A stretch of 7,436 nucleotides of DNA from the NCBI GenBank assembly GCA_016212345.1, contig JACRGM010000078.1, positions 1 through 7,436 on the forward strand. The letters run 5' to 3'. The notes below the pieces were generated by a model. It had not been told where the DNA came from. It saw only the letters and a program-made list of their open reading frames with translations, and ran no database searches. Positions 1-5,661 of this stretch are shown here, one piece after another. This stretch comes from Nitrospinota bacterium. GTDB taxonomy: Bacteria > Nitrospinota > Nitrospinia > SZUA-224. The number at the start of each line of letters is the position of its first letter. Position 1 is the first letter of the stretch. The position numbers were made by a program, and so were the translations under genes.

Positions 1-227
1 CAGGCAAAGAGGAAAGGTACTAGATCTGCAACATGATCAGGATGGATATGGCTGTAAAATATATAATCAATATCTCTATAGCTGATCCCTATCTGAATCA
101 ATCTCCCCAGCGTACCAGAGCCACTGTCAAAGAGTAGTATCTTTCTCCCCGTCTTTATAACTAATCCTGGTGAACCCCTCCTCTTTGATGGAACACATGT
201 GCCTGAACCTATTATAATCAAATCCAT
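1..227 (-). CDS. MBL-fold metallo-hydrolase, RNase Z-like (partial, N-terminal 75 residues)
   Basis: The ATG at 227-225 opens a frame that runs off the left edge. The visible residues begin MDLIIIGSGTCVPSKRRGSP and include the core beta strands and the turn LLFDSGSGTLGRL (31-43). The metal-binding motif SHIHPDHVADL follows, with H60-x-H62-x-D64-H65. HxHxDH is the zinc-ligand signature of the metallo-beta-lactamase fold, and the early GSGTxxPS turn with an upright DxGxGT resembles the RNase Z/PhnP-like branch. The substrate cannot be told without the C-terminal half. A GAGG Shine-Dalgarno (complement of 234-237) lies 6 bases before the ATG. This is the last visible gene of the minus-strand operon and is separated from the SurA-like gene by an inserted 125-bp element. 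The fold assignment is firm; the enzyme name is an inference. Confidence 0.85.
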   Translation of the reverse strand, partial: MDLIIIGSGTCVPSKRRGSPGLVIKTGRKILLFDSGSGTLGRLIQIGISYRDIDYIFYSHIHPDHVADLVPFLFA

Positions 228-237
228 AATATACCTC

Positions 238-362
238 TATAGATTTCCATATAACAAATTACACGGCGTTATCAGTCGAAATCCTCGACAACGTACTACT
301 CAGTACGCCTTACTCGGATTTCTCCTTCTAGCCTTGTGTAATTTATTATCTGAAAATCTATA
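238..362. mobile_element. 125-bp MITE-like element, copy 1
   Basis: The element has 27-bp imperfect terminal inverted repeats (24 of 27 positions match) beginning TATAGATTT, at 238-264 and 336-362. An inner inverted repeat GAAATCC/GGATTTC surrounds a GTAC-centred hairpin. A second copy of identical length lies at 6321-6445 and differs at 7 positions by my count (118/125). Direct repeats ACCTC at 233-237 and 363-367 abut both ends and look like a 5-bp target-site duplication. No coding capacity is visible, so any movement would need a transposase supplied in trans. In this copy two G-to-A changes break two base pairs of the inner hairpin that is perfect in copy 2. Confidence 0.8.
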
Positions 363-365
363 ACC

Positions 366-1853
366 TCATTCCTCTTTGATGATCCTCCAGCCATCCTTCT
401 CTTTATTAAAATATAATCTCTTAAGACCTACATCTGTGTATACATTAGACTTGAATTCCTGTTTAAAGGTTGCTAGCACAAACCCATTATCGTCTATAAT
501 CCTCAAATCCTTTATTGTTATACTGATATAATCATGTATACTACTATTTCTCTCCCTATTTTTCATCCACTCTTCTATACCCATCTCACCTACCTTAAAT
601 TCTGTAGAATAAAGTGACATATGCCTCTTAATATCCTTACTCTCCCATGACTCCTTCCAATCCCAAATTATCCTCATTATCTCTCCATTATATTGTTCAT
701 CCTCTTGTGACATATCTTTAACCCTTCCTGAGATAACTACATCAGATAATCCCTCTTCATGGCTCTTTAATCCTCTCTTTTCTATTGAACCTATCAATGA
801 GTCCTCTTCTTCCTTTTCATCTTTCATCGGCATGACTATCTCTATATACGATGTATCTTTAAGCTCTGCAATCCAAGTATCGTATCTCTCCTTTATCTTG
901 TCTGCAAATATCTTGTTCCTTATCCCTTCCATAGCCTCATCTATCGGTTTATGAGCTGATTCCTTTTTCCCTTCAACCTTGATGATATGGAAACCATATT
1001 TTGTTCTAACCAGATCGCTTATCTCCCCCACCTTCAGACTAAACGCTACCTTCTCGAGAGGGGCAGCCATTGTACCTTTTTTGAAAAAACCGAGATCACC
1101 ACCACTAGATGTAGAGGAGTCTTCAGAATATATCTTTGCCAGTTCAATAAAATCCTCACCATTGTGGATCCTTTTTAATACTGAAAGCGCCTTTTCTTTA
1201 ACCTTTTCCTCCTCTTCACTACCTGCATTTTCATCACAAAGGAAGAAGATATGTCTTATATTCACCTCCTCTGGTATAAGAAAATAATCGAGATGATTCT
1301 CGTAATACCCCTTGATCTCATTATCATCAACACGAGTCCTTCCTCTTACCTCGTAATCCACTATCTTAGATAAGATAAGCTGTTCCTTTATCCTTTCCCT
1401 ATAATTATCAATCGTCTCTCCCTCTTTTTCCAAAAGCATCTCAAACATCTTATCTGTCAAGGAATTCCTCTTTTTAATATCCTCAATTGCTTTATAAATA
1501 TCCTCGTCAGTAACCTCTATGCCAATCTCCTTTGCATGATGTAATTGAAGTCTTTCTGTAATTATCGTATCTAAGGCTATCCTTTCTATATCCTCAAGCT
1601 CTACATCCTTATCATCCCTCCCCTCTGACCTCATCCTTTCTCTGATTAAAAGGCCCCTTTCTTGTACCTCACTCAAGGTAATAATATCCTCATTTACCTT
1701 TGCCACAACCCTGTCAACAATCTCACCTCTACACTGTGAAGGGAAGAGAAGAGTGATAACAATAATAAGGAGTAAGGGGTAAGGAGTAGAGAGTAAGGAG
1801 TATCCTATCTTCGCGATATATTTATTTATCTTTTTACGAAAGTATCTTATCAT
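366..1853 (-). CDS. SurA-type periplasmic peptidylprolyl isomerase with C-terminal NTF2-like domain
   Basis: This is a 495-residue exported parvulin-type foldase. Residues 1-43 are a long basic n-region plus the hydrophobic core YPLLLIIVITLLFP, consistent with a signal peptide or anchor; C41 is preceded by PSQ and is not a convincing lipobox. EIVDRVVAKVNEDIITLSEV (44-63) is the typical SurA N-domain opening, and the helical chaperone region runs to about 190. One parvulin rotamase domain covers about 198-295 (IRHIFF, SSGGDLGFF, GEISDLVRTKYGFHIIKV). After an acidic linker (341-388), residues 389-495 read as an NTF2-like domain (WDWKESWESKDIKRHMSLYS ... KDGWRIIKEE) resembling the Cds6/DUF4440-type C-terminal domain of some L,D-transpeptidases. 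SurA proteins normally end after one or two rotamase domains. The start overlaps the upstream foldase gene by 20 bases, with AAGGA 9 bases before the ATG. A 7-bp tandem repeat encodes part of the signal region. Confidence 0.9.
   Translation of the reverse strand: MIRYFRKKINKYIAKIGYSLLSTPYPLLLIIVITLLFPSQCRGEIVDRVVAKVNEDIITLSEVQERGLLIRERMRSEGRDDKDVELEDIERIALDTIITERLQLHHAKEIGIEVTDEDIYKAIEDIKKRNSLTDKMFEMLLEKEGETIDNYRERIKEQLILSKIVDYEVRGRTRVDDNEIKGYYENHLDYFLIPEEVNIRHIFFLCDENAGSEEEEKVKEKALSVLKRIHNGEDFIELAKIYSEDSSTSSGGDLGFFKKGTMAAPLEKVAFSLKVGEISDLVRTKYGFHIIKVEGKKESAHKPIDEAMEGIRNKIFADKIKERYDTWIAELKDTSYIEIVMPMKDEKEEEDSLIGSIEKRGLKSHEEGLSDVVISGRVKDMSQEDEQYNGEIMRIIWDWKESWESKDIKRHMSLYSTEFKVGEMGIEEWMKNRERNSSIHDYISITIKDLRIIDDNGFVLATFKQEFKSNVYTDVGLKRLYFNKEKDGWRIIKEE
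1764..1805. repeat. 7-bp tandem repeat in signal-peptide codons
   Basis: On the plus strand six consecutive 7-mers read AATAAGG, AGTAAGG, GGTAAGG, AGTAGAG, AGTAAGG, AGTATCC, with consensus RGTAAGG and some decay. The tract encodes roughly residues 17-30 of the SurA-like protein. Because 7 is not a multiple of 3, gain or loss of one unit would shift the frame. Confidence 0.7.
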
Positions 1854-2838
1854 TTATCATGATCCTTGATCTAACCTTCAACTCCTTTAACCATTCCTTA
1901 AACCTATCATCCTGCCGTTCCTTTAATAATTTCCTCTTAATTATATCTCTTGCCTCATCAAAATCCATCTTCCTTGCCTCCTTCCTCTCAATGACCTTAA
2001 AGATATGGAATCCATAAGGGGTCTGTATCACCTTACTGATCTCACCTACCTCGAGATTGAAAACCACATCAAATTCTTCTGGCATCTCTTCCTTATTAAA
2101 GAATCCGAGATCTCCATCTGATTTCCCTTCAGGAGTAATAGACCTCTCCCCTGCAATCCGGGCGAAATTATCACCTCGAATAAGCCTCTGATATATCTCT
2201 TCAGCCTCTGTCTCTGTCTTTACAACGATCTGGAGTACCCGCACTTGCACCGGCTGAAGGTATTTATCTGAGTTTGCCTTATAATACTCCCTCATCTCCT
2301 CATCACTTATCTCTATCCCCTTGTTTACTTCCTCTGTTATCAGTTTTTTTATCAAAACCCTCTCCTTTATCTTCTCTTTCCATTCATATAGACTGATCTT
2401 TTCGTCTCTTAGTTTCTCTTTTAGCCTTCCTTCAGGATAGTCATCCGTTATCTCTTCGATCATGCTATTTACCTCAGAATCGGTTACAGATATATCTTTT
2501 CTCTCTGCCTCTTGAAAGAGGATTGTCTTCTCGATCAACTCGTTCAGGACACTCATCCTCAACTCCTTAAGCCTCTCTTCCTCTATTGATTTATATAATC
2601 CGTATCTTTTTGTTAGTTTCTTAACCCCTCTGTTTATATCAGATAATAGGATCTCTTTCCCGTTTATTAAAGCCACAATTTCATCCTTCTCCTCCTTGAT
2701 ACCGTCGCTCTTCCCCTTACATCCCATACTGTACAATAATACTGATATACATATTAATAATAATGAGTAATTTCTTAACAATATAGATTGCCTGAATAGT
2801 ATATTATATAGATTTTTATATATCTTTTTTTGAAACAA
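1834..2838 (-). CDS. PrsA/SurA-like lipoprotein peptidylprolyl isomerase (parvulin family)
   Basis: This is an up to 334-residue foldase that catalyses proline cis/trans isomerisation in exported proteins. The hydrophobic stretch YSLLLICISVLLYSMGC ends in a lipobox-like SMGC with the candidate lipidated Cys at 40, so it is probably membrane-anchored outside the cytoplasm. A SurA_N-type helical region spans about 53-185 (EIVALINGKEILLSDINRGV). A single parvulin domain spans about 197-285 (VRVLQIVV, GKSDGDLGFFNKEEMP, GEISKVIQTPYGFHIFKV), followed by a basic helical tail. The longest frame starts at TTG 2838, overlapping the HEPN gene by 23 bases but with no good Shine-Dalgarno. TTG at 2781 would give a compact 21-residue lipoprotein signal (LRNYSLLLICISVLLYSMGC after the initiator Met) with AGG 9 bases upstream and is a serious alternative. 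The gene overlaps the next, larger parvulin gene, a probable paralogue. Confidence 0.9.
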   Translation of the reverse strand: MFQKKIYKNLYNILFRQSILLRNYSLLLICISVLLYSMGCKGKSDGIKEEKDEIVALINGKEILLSDINRGVKKLTKRYGLYKSIEEERLKELRMSVLNELIEKTILFQEAERKDISVTDSEVNSMIEEITDDYPEGRLKEKLRDEKISLYEWKEKIKERVLIKKLITEEVNKGIEISDEEMREYYKANSDKYLQPVQVRVLQIVVKTETEAEEIYQRLIRGDNFARIAGERSITPEGKSDGDLGFFNKEEMPEEFDVVFNLEVGEISKVIQTPYGFHIFKVIERKEARKMDFDEARDIIKRKLLKERQDDRFKEWLKELKVRSRIMINDKILS

Positions 2839-3523
2839 TCTTTATTAGGCTCTCAGCTAATTTTAGGGTATTCTTTGCATCTTCTTTCCTCAATAATGCA
2901 TTAGGTTTATATCTGGCTTCATTCCTGAGCTTCAAAGATAGGTTTAAATTCCGTCCTATCTCGGGGGTTACTTCCTTAGTCTTTATATATAATTGCCCAA
3001 ATAGGCTGACCACGCCACCATGACTTCCTGGCAAATCGTTTTCCTTTAAAAAGATAAGGGCCTTTGCTGCCAACTCAGCAGCATTATAACCTGCATCTAT
3101 TGCCAATCTTATTCGATTCATGTTTAGAACCTCTTTTGCTGATTCTAAATACTCCTCAGATAATCGCACTAAATCCTTCAACATCATCTTTTTTATCTCT
3201 TCCTTTTCCATCGAATAGACCTCCATACCATATCGAGTTATGTTATAAATAAAGAAATCCTGTAATAAGAATAGATCATCAATATTTGATGTGATAACTT
3301 CAAGAGGAGCATTATATTCAATCATGTACTCATATACTCTATCCATAAGAGATTTATCAACATCTTTACCATTAGTAGTAACAATCAAGATATCTATGTC
3401 TGAGTTAATAGTGGAAGTTCCTTTGGCATGACTACCAAAAAGGATGATCTTAACCACCTTATCCTTAATATCGCTGGTTAATAAGTGCTCTTTAAAACTG
3501 TTGAGAATCTCTTCTATTCCCAT
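2816..3523 (-). CDS. MNT-type nucleotidyltransferase / HEPN domain single-chain fusion
   Basis: The protein has 235 residues. The N-terminal half is a minimal nucleotidyltransferase of the DNA polymerase beta superfamily: LFGSHAKGTSTINSDIDILI gives G30-S31 and the metal-binding D42-x-D44, with E75 (PLEVI) as the candidate third acidic residue. The C-terminal half (about 113-230) is an all-helical HEPN domain (LKDLVRLSEEYLESAKEVL, YNAAELAAKALIFLKE, SLKLRNEARYKP). The ribonuclease motif of toxic HEPNs is Rx4-6H. Here R200-N201 is followed by Y205 with no His in range, so RNase activity is doubtful. MNT and HEPN are usually separate genes of a toxin-antitoxin pair (MntA/HepT); here they are one chain. 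It is the first gene of the operon, starting at ATG 3523 with only a weak purine-rich leader (AAAAAG). Whether it nucleotidylates a protein or a small molecule is unknown. Confidence 0.88.
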   Translation of the reverse strand: MGIEEILNSFKEHLLTSDIKDKVVKIILFGSHAKGTSTINSDIDILIVTTNGKDVDKSLMDRVYEYMIEYNAPLEVITSNIDDLFLLQDFFIYNITRYGMEVYSMEKEEIKKMMLKDLVRLSEEYLESAKEVLNMNRIRLAIDAGYNAAELAAKALIFLKENDLPGSHGGVVSLFGQLYIKTKEVTPEIGRNLNLSLKLRNEARYKPNALLRKEDAKNTLKLAESLIKIVSKKDI

Positions 3524-3535
3524 CTTTTTAAGACT

Positions 3536-3559
3536 ATAATATTCTTTAAAAAATATTAT
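3536..3559. promoter_or_regulatory. Inverted repeat overlapping the operon promoter
   Basis: ATAATATT (3536-3543) and AATATTAT (3552-3559) form a perfect 8-bp inverted repeat with an 8-base spacer. It covers the -10 box and the predicted transcription start. It could be an operator, for example for autoregulation by the MNT-HEPN protein, but the sequence is so AT-rich that chance is possible. Confidence 0.3.
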
Positions 3560-3590
3560 ATCATGGATTGAAAAAAGTTAATATAGAAAT
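3555..3590 (-). promoter_or_regulatory. Extended -10 promoter of the minus-strand operon
   Basis: On the minus strand TGATATAAT (complement of 3555-3563) is a perfect extended -10 (TGn-TATAAT). A recognisable -35 is missing: TATTAA sits at 17 bp spacing, matching the consensus poorly, as is common when an extended -10 is present. The predicted transcript start near 3548 leaves about a 25-base leader before ATG 3523. Confidence 0.55.
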
Positions 3591-3619
3591 TATGGACATC
3601 CTGTAATCCCTCAGCTATA

Positions 3620-3811
3620 TTGAAAGCCTTTGCGTGGTATAAGAATATAGGCTTAATAGAAAAGGACTTTGGAAAAGGACTTTGGAGGAAATTGAAAGGC
3701 GTTGCAAAAGTCCGATTACAAAATGGGGAGATTTATATTGCTGAAGTGCATTGGTATGAAGCGCATGGTATAGGTAAGAAAAAGATGAAAATAAAGAAAA
3801 TATTGGATTAG
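3620..3811 (+). CDS. Small hypothetical protein, possibly a gene fragment
   Basis: A TTG-initiated frame of 63 residues reads MKAFAWYKNIGLIEKDFGKG and ends AEVHWYEAHGIGKKKMKIKKILD. The pattern VRLQNGEIYIAEVHWYEAHG (a short beta unit, then a Trp/His/Gly-rich turn and a basic tail) looks like real protein rather than a chance frame. It resembles the C-terminal half of small uncharacterised proteins I have seen without a name. No Shine-Dalgarno precedes the TTG, no ATG exists upstream before an in-frame stop (3584-3586), and the two GGACTTTGGA-like repeats near 3664-3685 suggest local duplication. It may therefore be the surviving tail of a larger gene. It runs divergently from the operon promoter. 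No function is claimed. Confidence 0.4.
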   Translation: MKAFAWYKNIGLIEKDFGKGLWRKLKGVAKVRLQNGEIYIAEVHWYEAHGIGKKKMKIKKILD

Positions 3812-3884
3812 AACTATAGAGCACTTGAAACTGATCTTGGATGATGAGGATGAGGATGTTCGGGCAAGGGCCGCATTAAGTTTT
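3804..3884 (+). pseudogene. HEAT-repeat protein scrap
   Basis: Shifted one frame from the preceding small protein, codons at 3816-3884 read IEHLKLILDDEDEDVRARAA followed by LSF. This matches the pattern of a PBS-lyase/HEAT-like repeat (L..LL.DEDp.VR..AA.aL). The frame then degenerates into AT-rich sequence rich in Ile, Phe and Tyr and stops at 3948. No start codon or flanking repeats remain, so it is read as a decayed fragment of a HEAT-repeat gene. Confidence 0.45.
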
Positions 3885-3968
3885 ATATTATATATTTTTT
3901 TAATACAATTTTATAATTATTTGTTTATTGTTATATTTAATATAAAATAAATATCATATCTATGTATC

Positions 3969-3977
3969 TGGTATAAA
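3969..3977 (+). promoter_or_regulatory. Candidate extended -10 promoter for the Acr3-family gene
   Basis: TGGTATAAA (3969-3977) is an extended -10 with one mismatch to TATAAT. No good -35 lies 17 bp upstream in the very AT-rich tract 3885-3968. It would start transcription near 3985, about 70 bases before the ATG. No clear ArsR-type dyad is visible between it and the gene. Confidence 0.35.
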
Positions 3978-4055
3978 TATTGCATTTCTGAGAGTAGAGT
4001 GAAAATTGATTTTTGATTTTAAAATTAACTTAAATTATAGAAAGGAGAATTGTTG

Positions 4056-5291
4056 ATGTTAAATAGTAAGAAAAAGATTCGAAAAGAAGAGAGTAAAATT
4101 CGAATAGGTGAAAGATTGGTCAAGGATAAATTAATATCCAGTGACCAATTGGAAAGAGCAACTAAAACAAGTCAAAAAACAGGAAAACTAATTGGTGAAA
4201 CATTAGTCGAGATGGGGGCAATTACAAACGATCAATTAGAGACGAGTTTAGACATTGCAGAGCTCGGTCCCCTTGAAAGATATTTGGCATTAGTTGTTTT
4301 TATCTTCATAGGGATAGGGATTATAGTTGGAAAATACTTTCCAGATTTTGTTAAAATCATTGATTCATTAACCATAAAGGATGTTGTCTCTATTCCTATC
4401 GCTATGTGCTTATTTTTTATGATGTATCCTATAATGTTAAAGGTTGATCTTGGAAGAATACATGAGGCCTTCAAGAATCCTAAGGCAGTTTTAATAACCT
4501 GGATAACAGCATGGTTTATTCAACCTCCGGTAATGTTTTTTTTGGCATGGTTATTTTTAAAAAAGATATTTCTAAATTATCTGACATTAGAAGAGGCCAC
4601 GCAATTTGTCAGTGGCATAATTCTAGTAGGCATAGCGCCTTGTACTGCAATGGTATTGGTCTGGAGTTATCTGGCAAAAGGGAACCTCGCCCATACAGTA
4701 TTAATGGTTGCTATAAACACAATCACAATATTATTTATCTATGCACCTATTGCAAATTTTTTGCTTCATATGAATGCAGTAAAGGTCCCTTTTATAACCC
4801 TCTTAATCACTGTATTTATGTATGTTGGAATCTCATTAATAGCCGGTCATTTTAGCAGAAAATTATTAATCAAGAAAAAAGGGATAGAATGGCTTGAGAC
4901 AATATTTTTACCCAAAACGCAGCGTATCTCAATAATAGCCTTATTAATTACCCTAATCGTTATTTTTAGCAGTCAGGGGGGATTGATTTTAAGACTTCCA
5001 TTTAAAATTGCAATGATTGCTACCCCATTATTGGGAAACTTTATTATTGTTTTTCTTGTAACATACTTTGTCTTTTGTAAGATATTTAAAATAAAATATA
5101 CAGATGCTGCACCAAGTGCAATAATTGCGTCAAGCAATCACTTTGAACTTGGTATAGCAACTGCGATTACCTTATTTGGAATCTCTTCTAATGCTGCTTT
5201 AGCTACAGTTGTAGTCCCTCTTATTGAGGTCCCTGTCATGTTAACTATTGTCAAAATATGCCTGAATACCAGAAATATCTTTCATTCATAG
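4056..5291 (+). CDS. acr3: Acr3-family arsenite efflux permease with N-terminal GspE/MshE-N-like domain
   Basis: The start is ATG 4056, because AAAGGAG (4041-4047) lies 8 bases upstream; two in-frame TTG codons just before it are too close to that site. The protein is 411 residues. Residues 76-411 are about ten membrane segments of the Acr3 (BART/bile-acid-symporter) family. Signatures are FFMMYPIMLKVDLGRI, GIAPCTAMVLVWSYLAKGN with the conserved thiolate Cys at 196, SSNHFELGIA (E364) and ATVVVPLIEVPVML (E391). Acr3 exports arsenite, and related members can move antimonite; the substrate here is inferred. Residues 15-68 (RIGERLVKDKLISSDQLERA ... TGKLIGETLVEMGAITNDQL) match the two-helix repeat of the type II secretion/type IV pilus ATPase N-domain (GspE-N/MshEN), which binds cyclic di-GMP in MshE. 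I know of no standard Acr3 with this extension. No arsR or arsC lies beside it. A usual NW at the third segment reads AW (152-153). Confidence 0.85.
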   Translation: MLNSKKKIRKEESKIRIGERLVKDKLISSDQLERATKTSQKTGKLIGETLVEMGAITNDQLETSLDIAELGPLERYLALVVFIFIGIGIIVGKYFPDFVKIIDSLTIKDVVSIPIAMCLFFMMYPIMLKVDLGRIHEAFKNPKAVLITWITAWFIQPPVMFFLAWLFLKKIFLNYLTLEEATQFVSGIILVGIAPCTAMVLVWSYLAKGNLAHTVLMVAINTITILFIYAPIANFLLHMNAVKVPFITLLITVFMYVGISLIAGHFSRKLLIKKKGIEWLETIFLPKTQRISIIALLITLIVIFSSQGGLILRLPFKIAMIATPLLGNFIIVFLVTYFVFCKIFKIKYTDAAPSAIIASSNHFELGIATAITLFGISSNAALATVVVPLIEVPVMLTIVKICLNTRNIFHS

Positions 5292-5302
5292 GAACAGGTC
5301 AG

Positions 5303-5514
5303 AAATAACTTGGCATTTTCGCATCCCATCTTTGGGTCATCTTTGACCGATCTTCGGTAGCAAAATCCTCGATATAGCAGTGCTATTATCGAGGATTTTG
5401 CGATTGTGGGTGGCATGGACAAACTTGTTTGTCCGTGCTCCTTTGCAATTACTCCTTTGAGCATGGCTGTCCAAAGATGGCCTGAAGATGAGATGCGAAA
5501 ATGTGAAGTTATTT
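5303..5514. repeat. 212-bp nested palindromic element (MITE-like)
   Basis: Ends at 5303-5345 and 5472-5514 form 43-bp terminal inverted repeats starting AAATAACTT, with 37 of 43 positions matching. Inside are a long hairpin at 5360-5401 (15-bp perfect arms GCAAAATCCTCGATA with a further TAGCA/TGCTA stem), a small ACCGA/TCGGT hairpin (5346-5358) and GGACAAAC/GTTTGTCC at 5417-5434. No target duplication is evident. Both strands contain short open frames, but they only read the repeat and lack ribosome sites. The element sits 12 bases after the acr3 stop and could act as a transcript 3' structure. Its family differs from the 125-bp element, although both carry AATCCTCGA. Confidence 0.7.
5360..5401. 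terminator. Strong hairpin downstream of the Acr3-family gene
   Basis: Perfect 15-bp arms (5360-5374 and 5387-5401), extended by a 5-bp inner stem with a bulge, give the most stable local fold in the window. No U-run follows directly, so it is not a textbook intrinsic terminator. It probably stabilises or ends acr3 transcripts only as part of the larger palindromic element, whose right edge carries T6 at 5512-5517. Confidence 0.35.
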
Positions 5515-5563
5515 TTTCCCAAGCCCTAAGTTCAAAATATAAATACTTCGCTCAAAATTGATG

Positions 5564-5609
5564 CTTTCTATCTTCCTTACTTGACAAATAGATAGAAGGT
5601 TTTTAAATT
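5564..5609 (+). promoter_or_regulatory. Candidate sigma-70 promoter with flanking inverted repeat
   Basis: A perfect -35 TTGACA (5581-5586), a 17-bp spacer and TAAATT (5604-5609, 4 of 6 to the -10 consensus) would start transcription near 5616, 46 bases before the small membrane-protein gene. CTTTCTATC (5564-5572) and GATAGAAGG (5591-5599) form an 8-of-9 inverted repeat whose arms straddle the -35 box, like an operator. The T5 run after the second arm also allows reading it as a weak terminator. Confidence 0.5.
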
Positions 5610-5661
5610 TAATTAAATAGGTGATATCTATATTAAAGGTTATTGAAAATGAGAGGTCAGA

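Noticed and set aside
238..362. CRISPR-like or REP array
   Set aside because: There is one element per site with terminal inverted repeats and no spacer/repeat periodicity; it fits a MITE better.
979..1287. Plus-strand open frames opposite the SurA-like gene
   Set aside because: They are antisense to the conserved parvulin codons, lack ribosome sites and have no protein-like pattern.
3615..3824. Minus-strand frame opposite the small hypothetical protein
   Set aside because: Its composition (Ser/Leu/Tyr-rich) is that of an antisense shadow; the plus-strand reading is more protein-like.
3885..3960. Possible origin-like AT-rich region
   Set aside because: There is only low-complexity A/T sequence; no DnaA boxes or iterons were found.
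4232..4855. Alternative frames within the Acr3-family gene
   Set aside because: They lie inside an intact gene with conserved motifs and have no ribosome sites.
5282..5522. Minus-strand short open frames of about 60 codons
   Set aside because: They only read the 212-bp palindromic element, have no Shine-Dalgarno, and overlap in two frames.
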